Origin: Anaerolineae bacterium
GTDB taxonomy: Bacteria > Chloroflexota > Anaerolineae > Anaerolineales > Villigracilaceae
Direction: 5' to 3'
Assembly (NCBI GenBank): GCA_017303655.1
Contig: JAFLCE010000049.1
Coordinates: 1-32,634, forward strand
DNA length: 32,634 nt
This document shows, in pieces, positions 6,728 through 14,204 of this stretch. Under the pieces are notes generated by a model. That model saw nothing but the letters and a program-made list of their open reading frames with translations. It did no database searches and had not been told where the DNA came from. The first letter of the stretch is position 1, and every line of letters begins with the position of its first letter. The position numbers and the translations under genes were made by a program.

Positions 6728-7297
6728 CTACTTGTCTTCGGGCTGGTTCGCGTACTCATCCACTACCACGCCCAAGCCGTCTGCCACCCGGTTGACGTAG
6801 GCATAATAGGCTGTGGTTTGGTTAATGTCTAAGATCGCACGGTCATCCCATCCGGCTTCGCGCAGGGGCGCAAGGTCCGCTTCGGTCATATCCCAGGGTG
6901 TGCGGGTGAGCTTGTCGGCATAATCGAGCATCGCACGTTGACGCGGCTTCAATTCAGCCATGCGGTAATCTGTTTTCAGGGCTTGCACCAATTCGGGCTT
7001 CTTCGTAAATCGCAGCAGACCGCGCGAATGATGCACAATTCAATAATGACATTTGTTGATGGCACTGACCACCACCGCGATCATCTCCCGCTCCGAGCGG
7101 CTCAGCGGACTCTTGGCATGCATCACCGTATGATACAAGTCGGCGTGTGCTCGCAGAGTAGGTGGGTTGAGCGAATGCACAGCCAGAATGTTATCAACAC
7201 CCTGCTTTTCAGCATCCCACTCTTGCTGATAGTATTCTGCCAGTTCGCCCTCGGCTTCTGTTTCAGGAACTACATGAATCCATGCACGTTTTTCCAT
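6728..7297 (-). CDS. Candidate selenoprotein: AhpD/CMD-family peroxidase-related enzyme with a CxxU motif
   Basis: The frame is open from ATG 7297 to the stop at 6728 except for one TGA at 7040-7042. Read through, it gives 189 residues, the usual size of the uncharacterized peroxidase-related (AhpD-like) family. The TGA is codon 86, in Asn-Lys-Cys83-His-Tyr-[TGA]-Ile-Val-His-His-Ser. Family members have CxxC followed by a valine-histidine segment there, so the TGA replaces exactly the second redox Cys. The upstream half (LSRSEREMIAVVVSAINKCHY) and the downstream half (WDMTEADLAPLREAGWDDRA, then ILDINQTTAYYAYVNRVADGLG) are both intact. A SECIS-like hairpin follows. The enzyme would reduce peroxides through a Cys/Sec pair. 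ATG 7297 has GAGG 5 nt upstream and is preferred over GTG 7303. The alternative is a nonsense mutation or sequencing error. Confidence 0.75.
7010..7027 (-). promoter_or_regulatory. SECIS-like hairpin downstream of the in-frame TGA
   Basis: In mRNA sense, counting the U of UGA as 1, bases 16-21 pair with 27-33 (U-A, C-G, G-C, C-G, G-U, one bulged C, then C-G) and close a GGUCU loop at 22-26. E. coli fdhF carries GGUCU at the same 22-26 position, where G23 and U24 are the SelB contacts. The bulged U17 of fdhF is not conserved: position 17 is C, with U at 15 and 16. Confidence 0.65.
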
Positions 7298-7317
7298 CTG
7301 CACCTCACTGAAAGAAA

Positions 7318-7347
7318 ACAGCCTTCAGAGTATTTCCCGAAGGCTGT
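7318..7347 (-). terminator. Intrinsic terminator of the mrp end of the nuo unit
   Basis: 9-bp perfect arms (ACAGCCTTC and complement) with a 12-nt loop. On the minus strand the stem is followed by TTTTCTTTC, as expected downstream of the gene ending at 7402. It overlaps the leader of the candidate selenoprotein gene, so read-through would feed that gene. Confidence 0.7.
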
Positions 7348-7360
7348 CCTTATTTGGTTG

Positions 7361-7403
7361 GCTACTTAACTACAAAACTATCCAACTACTAAACTACCCA
7401 ACT
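7361..7403. repeat. Low-complexity CTACTAAACTACCCAA-type tract at a stop codon
   Basis: A quasi-periodic sequence of AACTAC/AACTATCC units reaches the stop codon of mrp at 7402-7404. On the coding strand it is a succession of TAGTT units, similar in style to 3819-3865. Confidence 0.55.
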
Positions 7404-8475
7404 ACTCAACAATATTGATCGGCAGAGAATTATTCGCGCCCAGCGCCGCCACCGAGACCTTTTGCGCGATCTTCATGGCAATGTCTGTAAAGGCTTTCGC
7501 TACTGGCGAGTCAGGGTAGGAATCGACGATCGGCTTGCCCGTGTCACCGCCGATGCGCACGTTCTGGTCAATCGGCACGCCGCCGAGGAAGGTCGTGTCG
7601 GTCGCTTGTGCCAGTTTTTCGCCGCCACCCGAACCGAACAAGTCCATTCGCGAGCCGTCTGGCATTTCGAGATATGACATATTCTCAACCACGCCCAAGA
7701 TCGGCACTTCCAGCGTCTTGAACATGTTAAGTCCACGGCTGGCATCTTCCAGCGAGACCAACTGTGGCAGGGTCACGATCACCGCTCCACTTAAGGGAAG
7801 AGCCTGCGCCAGTGAGAGTGCGGCATCACCGGTTCCGGGGGGCAGGTCTACGATCAGATAATCCAACTCGCCCCATTCCACGTCACCGAGGAATTGACGA
7901 ATGGCAGAGTTGAGCATCGGTCCACGCCAGATCAGCGGCTGACCCGGTTTTACGAGCAGACCCATCGAAACCATCTTCAGTCCATACGCTTCGGCAGGGA
8001 TGATGCGCGGTCCGTTCGGGGGCGGCAGTTTCTCCACGCCCAGCATGGTGGGGGTGTTGGGTCCGTAAATATCCGCATCCATCAAGCCGACGCGCGCGCC
8101 CGTCTTTGCCAGCGCCACCGCCACATTGACCGACACAGTCGATTTGCCTACGCCGCCTTTGCCCGAGCCGATGGCGATTGCATTGCGAATGGGGGTGTTG
8201 ACCAGTCCGCGCATGCGCCCGTCGTTGGGCACATCCGAGTCCATTTTGATGTCAACCGATTTGACGCCGTCCACGGTCTTGAGCGCATTGCGGCAGTCGG
8301 CTTCGATCTTGCCTTTCAAAGGGCAAGCCGGTGTGGTGAGCATCACTGAAAACGAGACCTTGTCACCGTCCACTTCTAAATTGCGGATCATGTTCAGGGT
8401 CACAAGATCTTGCCCGAGGTCCGGTTCTTGAACCGTACCGAGCGCTTGTAGTACTGCTTCTTTAGTTGGGGTCAT
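7402..8475 (-). CDS. mrp: Mrp/ApbC/Ind1-family P-loop Fe-S cluster carrier ATPase
   Basis: 357 residues from ATG 8475, with AAGGAA upstream; an earlier in-frame start is rejected for lack of a site. Residues 1-75 form a MIP18/DUF59 domain with TPACPL (Cys51). Residues 103-112 are the deviant Walker A GSGKGGVGKS, followed by GLMDADIYGPN and DLPPGTGDA. These proteins bind and deliver 4Fe-4S clusters; the mitochondrial homologue Ind1/NUBPL serves complex I. The gene follows nuoI here, supporting a role in maturing this complex. The usual C-terminal CPxC is absent: the segment reads ENMSYLEMPDGSRMDLFG, as in some actinobacterial and other homologues, so cluster ligands must differ. Confidence 0.9.
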   Translation of the reverse strand: MTPTKEAVLQALGTVQEPDLGQDLVTLNMIRNLEVDGDKVSFSVMLTTPACPLKGKIEADCRNALKTVDGVKSVDIKMDSDVPNDGRMRGLVNTPIRNAIAIGSGKGGVGKSTVSVNVAVALAKTGARVGLMDADIYGPNTPTMLGVEKLPPPNGPRIIPAEAYGLKMVSMGLLVKPGQPLIWRGPMLNSAIRQFLGDVEWGELDYLIVDLPPGTGDAALSLAQALPLSGAVIVTLPQLVSLEDASRGLNMFKTLEVPILGVVENMSYLEMPDGSRMDLFGSGGGEKLAQATDTTFLGGVPIDQNVRIGGDTGKPIVDSYPDSPVAKAFTDIAMKIAQKVSVAALGANNSLPINIVE

Positions 8476-8510
8476 GAGTTTCCTTGGTATACGGGTAAAA
8501 AGTGAGAGGT

Positions 8511-8550
8511 AAACAGTAGACAAGTCGATAAACTTACTTGTCTACTGTTT
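8511..8550. terminator. Strong hairpin between nuoI and mrp
   Basis: Perfect 15-bp arms (8511-8525 and 8536-8550, AAACAGTAGACAAGT and complement) with a 10-nt loop. In the nuoI-to-mrp (minus) direction the stem is followed by only a short T-run, so it may act as a partial terminator, processing site or mRNA stabiliser. A further copy of the TTGTCTAC core occurs just beyond it (about 8555-8562). Confidence 0.6.
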
Positions 8551-8571
8551 TTTTCCTTGTCTACAACAACA

Positions 8572-9198
8572 CTACGCCGCCGGAGCAGCAGTGGATGCCG
8601 CAGCTTCTGCCTTGGCAGCTTTTGCGGCTTCTTTGGCTTTGCGGGCTTCTTCTTCCTTATTGTAGTTCAGCGGGCGGATCTCCGCATAATACGAAGCGGG
8701 CTTGAGCAATTTCTCAAGGTTGTACACGTTGCGCTCATAGGTCGCGATGGCGAAATCGTGATCCATTTTGATGGCGTCAAACGGGCAGTATTCCGCGCAG
8801 AAGCCGCAGTTCATGCAGATGTCCATATCAATGTAGAACTCTGCAGGCTGGGGCACGGGTTTGCCGGTCTTCGGGTCATTGGTACGCACGATCCAGATGC
8901 ATTGCGGCGGGCAGACCTTGGCACAAATACCGCAGGAGGTACAGCGGATATCGGCTTTGTCATCGCCATCATGCACCAGGAACGGCACGTAGCGAAATTC
9001 CTCAGGCTGGAGCAATTGCTCTTCAGGGTATTGCACCGTGAAGATACCGCGCGCATCTTTCGAAGCGCGATGGGCAATGCCTTCAGCGGAGTTGTAGCGT
9101 TTCTTGCCGCGCACCCACCACGAAATATCATCGAGGTAGGTTTCCATAAAGCGATTCAGGGTAACGCCCAACCCTTTTAAGATGCCTTTTCCATACAT
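8572..9198 (-). CDS. nuoI: NADH-quinone oxidoreductase subunit I (NuoI)
   Basis: 208 residues. Two 4Fe-4S ferredoxin motifs, CTSCGICAKVCPP and CMNCGFCAEYCPF, bind clusters N6a and N6b, which carry electrons from the hydrophilic arm toward the quinone site. The N-terminal ISWWVRGKKRY segment is the usual membrane-contact part. A C-terminal Lys/Glu/Ala-rich tail of about 35 residues (KEEEARKAKEAAKAAKAEA) extends beyond the usual fold and probably forms a long charged helix. The gene lies 11 bp after nuoCD. Confidence 0.95.
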   Translation of the reverse strand: MYGKGILKGLGVTLNRFMETYLDDISWWVRGKKRYNSAEGIAHRASKDARGIFTVQYPEEQLLQPEEFRYVPFLVHDGDDKADIRCTSCGICAKVCPPQCIWIVRTNDPKTGKPVPQPAEFYIDMDICMNCGFCAEYCPFDAIKMDHDFAIATYERNVYNLEKLLKPASYYAEIRPLNYNKEEEARKAKEAAKAAKAEAAASTAAPAA

Positions 9199-9209
9199 AG
9201 TCAGTTCTC

Positions 9210-10955
9210 CTATCGATCCACTTCACCCATCACGATGTCTAGCATCGCGAGCAGGGCAACGAAGTCGGCGATCTTCACGCCTTTGCACATCGACTCAACC
9301 GCGGTCAGGTTGACGAACGAAGGCGCACGGACATGATAGCGATACGGATTCGGCTTGCCGTTCGAGACGACATAGAAAGCGAGTTCACCCTTCGGCGATT
9401 CCACGCGACCATACGCCTCACCTGCCGGAACTCGAACCTGGTACGCCGGTTTCTGCGAGTTGATCGGCCCGCCGGGAATTTGTTTAAGAGCCTGCTCCAA
9501 AATGCGCAGCGACTGGCGAATTTCATCGAAGCGGATGAGATAGTTATCGTACATGTCGCCGTTCTGGCGGGTGACCACATCGAACTCAAAGCGGTCATAC
9601 ACCGAGTATGGGTCGGCACGGCGCAAGTCATACGGCACCCCTGCCGCACGCAAGACGGGTCCCGTCACCGAGTGGCGGATGGCTTCTTCAGCATTCAGAA
9701 CATGCACACCTTGCAAGCGCGCCACCAATATTTCATTCTCATTGAGGAAGCGTTCCATTTCATCGGTCTTGGCGGGCAGGCGTTCAAAGACCAGGTCTTT
9801 GATCTTCTGCATCACATCCTCAGGGATATCTCGCACCACACCGCCAAAGCGGAAGTAGTTGCACATCATGCGCGCGCCGGAGATGGCTTCAAAGATATCG
9901 AGGATCAGTTCACGCTCTTCGAAGACATACAACGACGGCGTGTACATCGAGCCGAGGTCATTGATAAGCATACCGATGAAGATAAGGTGGTTCTGAACAC
10001 GGCTCAACTCTGCCATGATCACGCGGATGTATTCCGCCCGTTCTGCCACAGGGATCTTCATCAGTTTTTCAACGGTCACCGCATACCCGAAATTATTCGC
10101 CATCGAGTTGAAGTAATCGAGGCGGTCGGTGTACGGCATGATCTGAAGATACGTATTGCGTTCACCGATCTTGTCGTGGTTGCGGTGCAGATAGCCCATG
10201 ACTGGTTTGAGACTGGTAATGGTTTCACCGTCTAATTTGACCGCCACACGCAGCACGCCGTGGGTGGAAGGATGGTGCGGACCCATATTGACCACGATCT
10301 CATCCGTGCCCATCGCGTCATCTGACTTTTTCATGCCAGAACGTTCAAGCGAGAAGTACAGTTGTTCTTCGGTCTCCGGCTTGTAGGTATCGAGGTTGAA
10401 ATCTGCAGGGAGTTTGACGTTATCGCGGAAGGGATTCTTGAATTCTGCATAGGTGTGCTTGCCTTCAGGCCAGCGACTCTTATACGGCTTCACTTCTTCT
10501 TCGAAGAAGGCTTCTTTATAATCCTTGCGCAGCGGGTGACCTTCAAAGCCTTCCCACATCAGAATGCGACGCAGGTCCGGGTGACCTGTGAACTTGATAC
10601 CCATTAAGTCCCAGGCTTCGCGTTCCTGAAAGTCTGCGCCAGCCCATACATCAATGAGCGAGGGCACTTCGACAGGGTCAACACGGTCTACCTGAACCTT
10701 GAAGACCAAGCCGGGTCCACCCGTGGTGCGGTGCAGGTGATAGACCACTTCCATTTTGTTTTCGGCGATATAGTCCACGCCGGTGACGGAGGAGAGCAAG
10801 TCGAAGCTGAATTCATCGCGCAGGGCGGTGGCAACTTCCACGAGGTTTTCTTTTTTGACGATAAAGCCTGAGAACCCGGGGCGGGCATCAGCGCTGACAG
10901 TGTCTGGGAAACGAGCAACCAGATCGATGGTAGTAGTAGAGGCGGGAGCGGTCAT
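9210..10955 (-). CDS. nuoC: Fused NADH-quinone oxidoreductase subunit C/D (NuoCD)
   Basis: 581 residues. The NuoC part spans about residues 1-190 ([20 protein letters not shown], then [16 protein letters not shown]). The NuoD part follows a short linker from about residue 215 ([44 protein letters not shown] at the end). NuoD builds much of the quinone-reduction pocket with NuoB, and the conserved HHPSTHG loop is present. The C/D fusion resembles that of E. coli. The start overlaps the nuoB stop by 4 nt (ATGA), indicating coupling. Two Nuo functions in one chain is normal for this variant. Confidence 0.95.
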   Translation of the reverse strand: MTAPASTTTIDLVARFPDTVSADARPGFSGFIVKKENLVEVATALRDEFSFDLLSSVTGVDYIAENKMEVVYHLHRTTGGPGLVFKVQVDRVDPVEVPSLIDVWAGADFQEREAWDLMGIKFTGHPDLRRILMWEGFEGHPLRKDYKEAFFEEEVKPYKSRWPEGKHTYAEFKNPFRDNVKLPADFNLDTYKPETEEQLYFSLERSGMKKSDDAMGTDEIVVNMGPHHPSTHGVLRVAVKLDGETITSLKPVMGYLHRNHDKIGERNTYLQIMPYTDRLDYFNSMANNFGYAVTVEKLMKIPVAERAEYIRVIMAELSRVQNHLIFIGMLINDLGSMYTPSLYVFEERELILDIFEAISGARMMCNYFRFGGVVRDIPEDVMQKIKDLVFERLPAKTDEMERFLNENEILVARLQGVHVLNAEEAIRHSVTGPVLRAAGVPYDLRRADPYSVYDRFEFDVVTRQNGDMYDNYLIRFDEIRQSLRILEQALKQIPGGPINSQKPAYQVRVPAGEAYGRVESPKGELAFYVVSNGKPNPYRYHVRAPSFVNLTAVESMCKGVKIADFVALLAMLDIVMGEVDR

Positions 10956-11596
10956 GCGACACCTTCCTTCTTTGCGGCGGCGGCTTTGAATTCTTCACTG
11001 CGGCGCACGTCGATCAGATCCGGTCCGAGGATGGGCATCGGCACGTAGTTCGAATCCACTTTGCCTTTTTCGTACCAACGGACTTTCTTGATGGATTGCT
11101 TGTCGATCTTCTCTTGCAGTTTGATCATGCCTGCGATCAATGCCTGCGGGGTGGGGGGGCAGCCGGGGATGTAGACGTCGACGGGCAGGAACTTATCGAT
11201 ACCAGCCACGACGTTATAGCCTTCCTTGAAAGGTCCACCGCTGGAGGCGCAAGCGCCCATTGCCACGACATATTTCGGCTCAGGCATCTGGTTGTACAAG
11301 CGGATGATGGATGGCAGCATTTTCTTCGTCACAGTGCCCGAGACCAGCATCATATCTGCCTGACGCGGGGTGGGGCGCATGACTTCCATACCAAAGCGCG
11401 CCATATCGTAACGTGCAGTTTGTGCTGCGTTCATTTCGATCGCGCAGCATGCCAGACCGAACATCAAGGGCCACACCGACCAGCGGCGTCCCCAATTGTA
11501 GAGGCGGTCGATCGTAGTGATCGAGATCGAGTTCTGAATATCCTCCGGAATGTTGTAGTTCGGCAGGTTCAAGCCTTCGTATTTATTTTCTTCCAT
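10952..11596 (-). CDS. nuoB: NADH-quinone oxidoreductase subunit B (NuoB)
   Basis: 214 residues from ATG 11596, preferred because GAGGAG precedes it inside the 3' end of iscX; a longer in-frame start is less likely. Fe-S cluster N2 ligands are visible in [17 protein letters not shown] and [10 protein letters not shown], alongside ARYDMARFG. NuoB carries the terminal cluster that reduces quinone. Its first 14 nt overlap iscX, so the two are coupled. No nuoA, E-H or J-N is in the window, so the remaining subunits must lie elsewhere or the complex is a variant. Confidence 0.95.
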   Translation of the reverse strand: MEENKYEGLNLPNYNIPEDIQNSISITTIDRLYNWGRRWSVWPLMFGLACCAIEMNAAQTARYDMARFGMEVMRPTPRQADMMLVSGTVTKKMLPSIIRLYNQMPEPKYVVAMGACASSGGPFKEGYNVVAGIDKFLPVDVYIPGCPPTPQALIAGMIKLQEKIDKQSIKKVRWYEKGKVDSNYVPMPILGPDLIDVRRSEEFKAAAAKKEGVA

Positions 11597-11795
11597 GGAT
11601 GTGCTCCTCGTACCAGTCTTGGTATATCGCGTATAGGATGTCATCGTTCACGAGCGCGGGATCATCCTCAAATTCCGAAAGTTCAAGCGTCCAATCAAAT
11701 ATCTGTTGCAGGGTCACTTCTTCGATGTTCACATCGTTATGTCTGCGGCGCAATTCCATCGCGATGGCGAATGTGGCGTCCCAGTGCAAGCTCAT
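11583..11795 (-). CDS. iscX: IscX-like iron-sulfur assembly protein
   Basis: A 70-residue acidic protein that follows the IscX pattern throughout: MSLHWD...[13 protein letters not shown], then a Trp in [21 protein letters not shown], and a C-terminal IYQDWYEE. IscX is an adaptor that binds IscS and iron and tunes Fe-S cluster synthesis; it is normally in isc operons. Here it overlaps nuoB by 14 nt and overlaps the preceding membrane-protein gene by 4 nt, so it is in the nuo unit. Confidence 0.85.
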   Translation of the reverse strand: MSLHWDATFAIAMELRRRHNDVNIEEVTLQQIFDWTLELSEFEDDPALVNDDILYAIYQDWYEEHIHGRK

Positions 11796-12121
11796 TGTTC
11801 AAGCTGTTGTTCGCGAAAATAAAGAAAGAGCGGCAATGCAAATGAAAGCCCGACCATTAAAGTCGCTAGCGGATACGCCCACCAATACTTCATCCTCAAT
11901 CTCTTGGCTTCGTTATAAAAGAAAGTCCACGCGGCGAAAACGGAGATCGTCAAATCTACGGCGAGCAATGCGCCCCAGTCCAGGGCGGTCAACTGCGCCA
12001 GGGCGGCGGTCGTGCTCATTTCATTGGCTGTATAAAATTTGAAGATGAAATAATAAGGAAGGACAAATCCAATTACAGTGAGGATTAGGTAAATGTTCTT
12101 TTTCACAGTGGTGTTTTTCAT
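11792..12121 (-). CDS. DUF2834-family small membrane protein
   Basis: 109 residues from ATG 12121 (an upstream in-frame start lies inside the promoter). Three hydrophobic segments are visible: IYLILTVIGFVLPYYFIF, then LLAVDLTISVFAAWTFF, then a final one ending GLSFALPLFLYFRE. The LPYYF and GLSFALPLFLYFRE signatures are those of DUF2834. It occupies the position nuoA often holds but lacks NuoA signatures. A textbook promoter lies 13 nt upstream and there is no Shine-Dalgarno sequence. It starts the transcription unit through iscX and nuo. Confidence 0.75.
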   Translation of the reverse strand: MKNTTVKKNIYLILTVIGFVLPYYFIFKFYTANEMSTTAALAQLTALDWGALLAVDLTISVFAAWTFFYNEAKRLRMKYWWAYPLATLMVGLSFALPLFLYFREQQLEQ

Positions 12122-12134
12122 CACAATGAAATCG

Positions 12135-12163
12135 ATTATAGCCACCGGATGGAAATACGTCAA
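12135..12163 (-). promoter_or_regulatory. Promoter of the DUF2834-iscX-nuo unit
   Basis: TTGACG (12158-12163) and TATAAT (12135-12140) on the minus strand, spaced by 17 nt. The expected start is near 12128, leaving about 7 nt before the ATG. This suggests a leaderless or nearly leaderless message. Confidence 0.8.
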
Positions 12164-12170
12164 TTGAATT

Positions 12171-12190
12171 ATGTAAATATATGTTTACAT
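12171..12190. promoter_or_regulatory. Putative regulator operator (20-bp palindrome)
   Basis: ATGTAAA and TTTACAT arms flank a 6-bp centre that is itself nearly symmetric, with one mismatched pair. It overlaps the -35 box of the plus-strand regulator promoter and sits just upstream of the -35 box of the divergent nuo-unit promoter. That position suits a repressor or activator site used by the adjacent HTH regulator. Confidence 0.6.
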
Positions 12191-12211
12191 AAATAAGAAA
12201 GTGAATATAAT
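12184..12211 (+). promoter_or_regulatory. Promoter of the SufR-like regulator gene
   Basis: TTTACA (12184-12189) and TATAAT (12206-12211) with 16-nt spacing. The expected start is near 12218, giving a leader of about 90 nt before the ATG at 12307. The -35 box lies in the right half of the palindrome, consistent with autoregulation. Confidence 0.6.
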
Positions 12212-12306
12212 CACTCTATGTGGATGACACACCCGCCTCGCCCTTAACTCGGGCTTGATCCAGTTTCTGAAAAACTTCCTACTCTGATAACTTGCGTATA
12301 GACACA

Positions 12307-12891
12307 ATGACAACTTCTCGCCAACGAATCCTCACTCATCTCAAAAAGACTCGCTCTGCTTCAGCACGCGAGATCGCGCGCGCGTTGAAACTGTCCGCGC
12401 CCAATGTGCGCCATCATTTGTCTGTGCTGTCTTCGGATGGACGCGTGGAGATGACAGCCGTCCACAGTCGTGAGGGGAGAGGCAGACCCGAGAAAGTGTA
12501 TTCGCTTTCAGAGGCGGCGTTGGGAGATAATCTGTCCGCGTTGGCTCAGGCTATTTTGACAGAAGCAGGTTCCACGTTAAGTATGGAGGCGGTAGCGAGT
12601 CTCGTTTTGGATGAAAGCCTGTTCGTGGGTCAATCCATGAATAAGCGCCTCGCATTGTTGATCGAAAAATTAAATGAGATGCATTATCAAGCACGCTGGG
12701 AGGCAGGCGCGGGCGGACCACGAGTCCTGTTTGGTCGTTGCCCGTACGCAAGGGTGATTGATGCTCATCCTGAAATCTGTACAATGGACACAGCCTTATT
12801 GCAGAAGACTTTAGCGCGCCCGGTTTCAGCTTTGAAGAAGAACGAAGCGCCTGTAAGAGGCTTGTGCCCATTTATTTTTCAGATCGGATGA
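12307..12891 (+). CDS. SufR-like HTH transcriptional regulator with cysteine ligands
   Basis: 194 residues from ATG 12307, preferred over an upstream TTG. Residues 1-66 are a winged helix: QRILTHLKK, ASAREIARALKLSAPNVRHHLSVL and a basic wing RGRPEKVY. The C-terminal region holds Cys145, Cys158 and Cys187, spaced CX12C then X28. SufR-type regulators have CX12CX13CX14C binding an Fe-S cluster. Here the first, second and fourth positions match and the third is Pro, so three Cys could hold a cluster with another ligand. It is divergent from the iscX/nuo unit across a palindromic operator, suggesting Fe-S-status sensing. No ribosome site is obvious. Confidence 0.7.
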   Translation: MTTSRQRILTHLKKTRSASAREIARALKLSAPNVRHHLSVLSSDGRVEMTAVHSREGRGRPEKVYSLSEAALGDNLSALAQAILTEAGSTLSMEAVASLVLDESLFVGQSMNKRLALLIEKLNEMHYQARWEAGAGGPRVLFGRCPYARVIDAHPEICTMDTALLQKTLARPVSALKKNEAPVRGLCPFIFQIG

Positions 12892-12897
12892 TGACCC

Positions 12898-13422
12898 ATG
12901 CTATATGAATTTACAGAAGAAGATCTGCGCTCGAACCAACGCGGTTTTATCACGCCTGAGCAAATGAAATTCCTGAATGGCTTTGCGAAGGGTATCGTCG
13001 CTTCTCATCGCGGTGGCTGGCCCATTATTATTTTCTTTTTGATTTTAGGGCTTGGCATGATCCTGGCAATGAATCTCTCTAACGAAAGCACACGGCGTGC
13101 CTTTTTTGCAGACCCGATCATTGCAATCGTACTTTGTGCGACTGTCCCGGTGGTGTTGGGGATCTATGGTGTGAGTGCCATTTTTGCCAAACGTCGCGCA
13201 GATCAGATCGCCAACCCCGTGTTGAAAATTGCCGAAGGGACAATAACTCTGGATGAAGAGTCGTCAAGTGTTGGTCCCACTTATTTTGTTTTGGTGGGTG
13301 AGGATGAATTCAAGTTCGGCGGCGATATGAGCGCGTACTTTCCCGAGGGACAAAAATGTCGAATTTTTTATAGCGAAACCTCGATGTTGAAGATCATTCT
13401 TTCGTATGAGTTTTTGAGATAA
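12898..13422 (+). CDS. Membrane protein of unknown function
   Basis: 174 residues with two hydrophobic helices (about residues 41-59 and 73-97, IIIFFLILGLGMILAMNL and a second one ending LGIYGVSAIFA). It has a soluble N-terminal 40 residues and a C-terminal domain of about 75 residues predicted to be beta-rich (TITLDEES, TYFVLVGEDEFKFGG, KCRIFYSE). The gene begins 6 nt after the regulator stop, so the two are probably co-transcribed. The family is not recognised. Confidence 0.6.
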   Translation: MLYEFTEEDLRSNQRGFITPEQMKFLNGFAKGIVASHRGGWPIIIFFLILGLGMILAMNLSNESTRRAFFADPIIAIVLCATVPVVLGIYGVSAIFAKRRADQIANPVLKIAEGTITLDEESSSVGPTYFVLVGEDEFKFGGDMSAYFPEGQKCRIFYSETSMLKIILSYEFLR

Positions 13423-13436
13423 AAGCAACATGAAAC

Positions 13437-13471
13437 AAAAAAGGCTCGCCTAAAACAGGCGAGCCTTTTTT
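13437..13471. terminator. Bidirectional intrinsic terminator
   Basis: Near-perfect palindrome with GGCTCGCCT/AGGCGAGCC core arms, A- and T-runs on either side and a 5-nt loop. It lies between the convergent genes ending at 13422 and 13482. Confidence 0.9.
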
Positions 13472-13481
13472 ATAAGAACAA

Positions 13482-14171
13482 TTAGAAGGGGCAGATCAAG
13501 TCCCCTAAGGCTGGCTGGGGAGCGTAGCTGGGAAAGGTGACTGGAATAGACTCCGTCCGCGCATAAGAGCTGAGGATGGCGGCGAAATCGGAGGAGACGA
13601 TGGTTTCAGGCGGGTAGGAATTGAACACTAGGATGGTATCTGGTGCAAGGCGGGTGACGTACACCGAAAGCGCAGCAAGGTTCGGGTTCTGTTTATTCTT
13701 CAAGGTTAGAACGGTGTAGGCGTTCGTACCAAAATTTTGTGATTGTGAAGCCACGACTTCGGTGGTGGCTGGGTCCACATAGCTCAAGTAGGCATCTGCA
13801 TCTGAAAGAGATGGGTCTGCCACTGCGGCGGTAATGGTCATGGACATGACCCCTTGGGGTGGAACGCCGCCAATCCAATCGCCATCTTTTGAATATTCTT
13901 TAAAGAAGGCATCATCAAAGTTGCTGAGCGTCATGGTAGAGACATTCCCTTCCGCAGGCATGCCATCTACTTGCCACCAACAAGGGATGACGAGACCAAA
14001 CCCAAAACGAGTCTCACGCAGCTCCAGCCAGAAGACGCTTTGATCTTCAACGACGATGCCTCCCGGTGCAACTTCTGTGGCAGCTTCGGCGGTTGGAGTA
14101 ACTTCCGCTTGTGGTGTGCAGGCGGCTAGGAAAAACAGCAAAGTAACGAACAGGTTCAAACGTTTATACAC
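13482..14171 (-). CDS. Lipoprotein of unknown function
   Basis: 229 residues starting with GTG 14171, with GGAG 7 nt upstream. The N-terminal signal MYKRLNLFVTLLFFLAAC ends in a lipobox. After a short Thr/Ala/Glu-rich linker, the mature domain (about 190 aa, beginning FWLELRETRFGFGLVIPCWW) has mixed alpha/beta character and a C-terminal Cys in ICPF that could pair with the Cys in IPCWW. It could be a small ligand-binding or PsbP-like domain, but I do not recognise it. Confidence 0.7.
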   Translation of the reverse strand: MYKRLNLFVTLLFFLAACTPQAEVTPTAEAATEVAPGGIVVEDQSVFWLELRETRFGFGLVIPCWWQVDGMPAEGNVSTMTLSNFDDAFFKEYSKDGDWIGGVPPQGVMSMTITAAVADPSLSDADAYLSYVDPATTEVVASQSQNFGTNAYTVLTLKNKQNPNLAALSVYVTRLAPDTILVFNSYPPETIVSSDFAAILSSYARTESIPVTFPSYAPQPALGDLICPF

Positions 14172-14204
14172 AGGATTTCTCCATTTATTGAATTGAGTGG
14201 ATTT

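Noticed and set aside
7040-7303. The peroxidase-related gene as two separate genes (or one pseudogene)
   Set aside because: Both parts are in one frame with one TGA at the redox-Cys position, and a SECIS-like hairpin follows. Two genes would each lack half of one domain.
9333-10235. A 300-aa plus-strand ORF over nuoCD
   Set aside because: It lies antisense to strongly conserved nuoCD codons and has no ribosome site or recognisable domain.
11792-12163. The DUF2834 gene as NuoA
   Set aside because: Its position fits, but the LPYYF and GLSFALPLFLYFRE signatures are DUF2834 and no NuoA signature is present.
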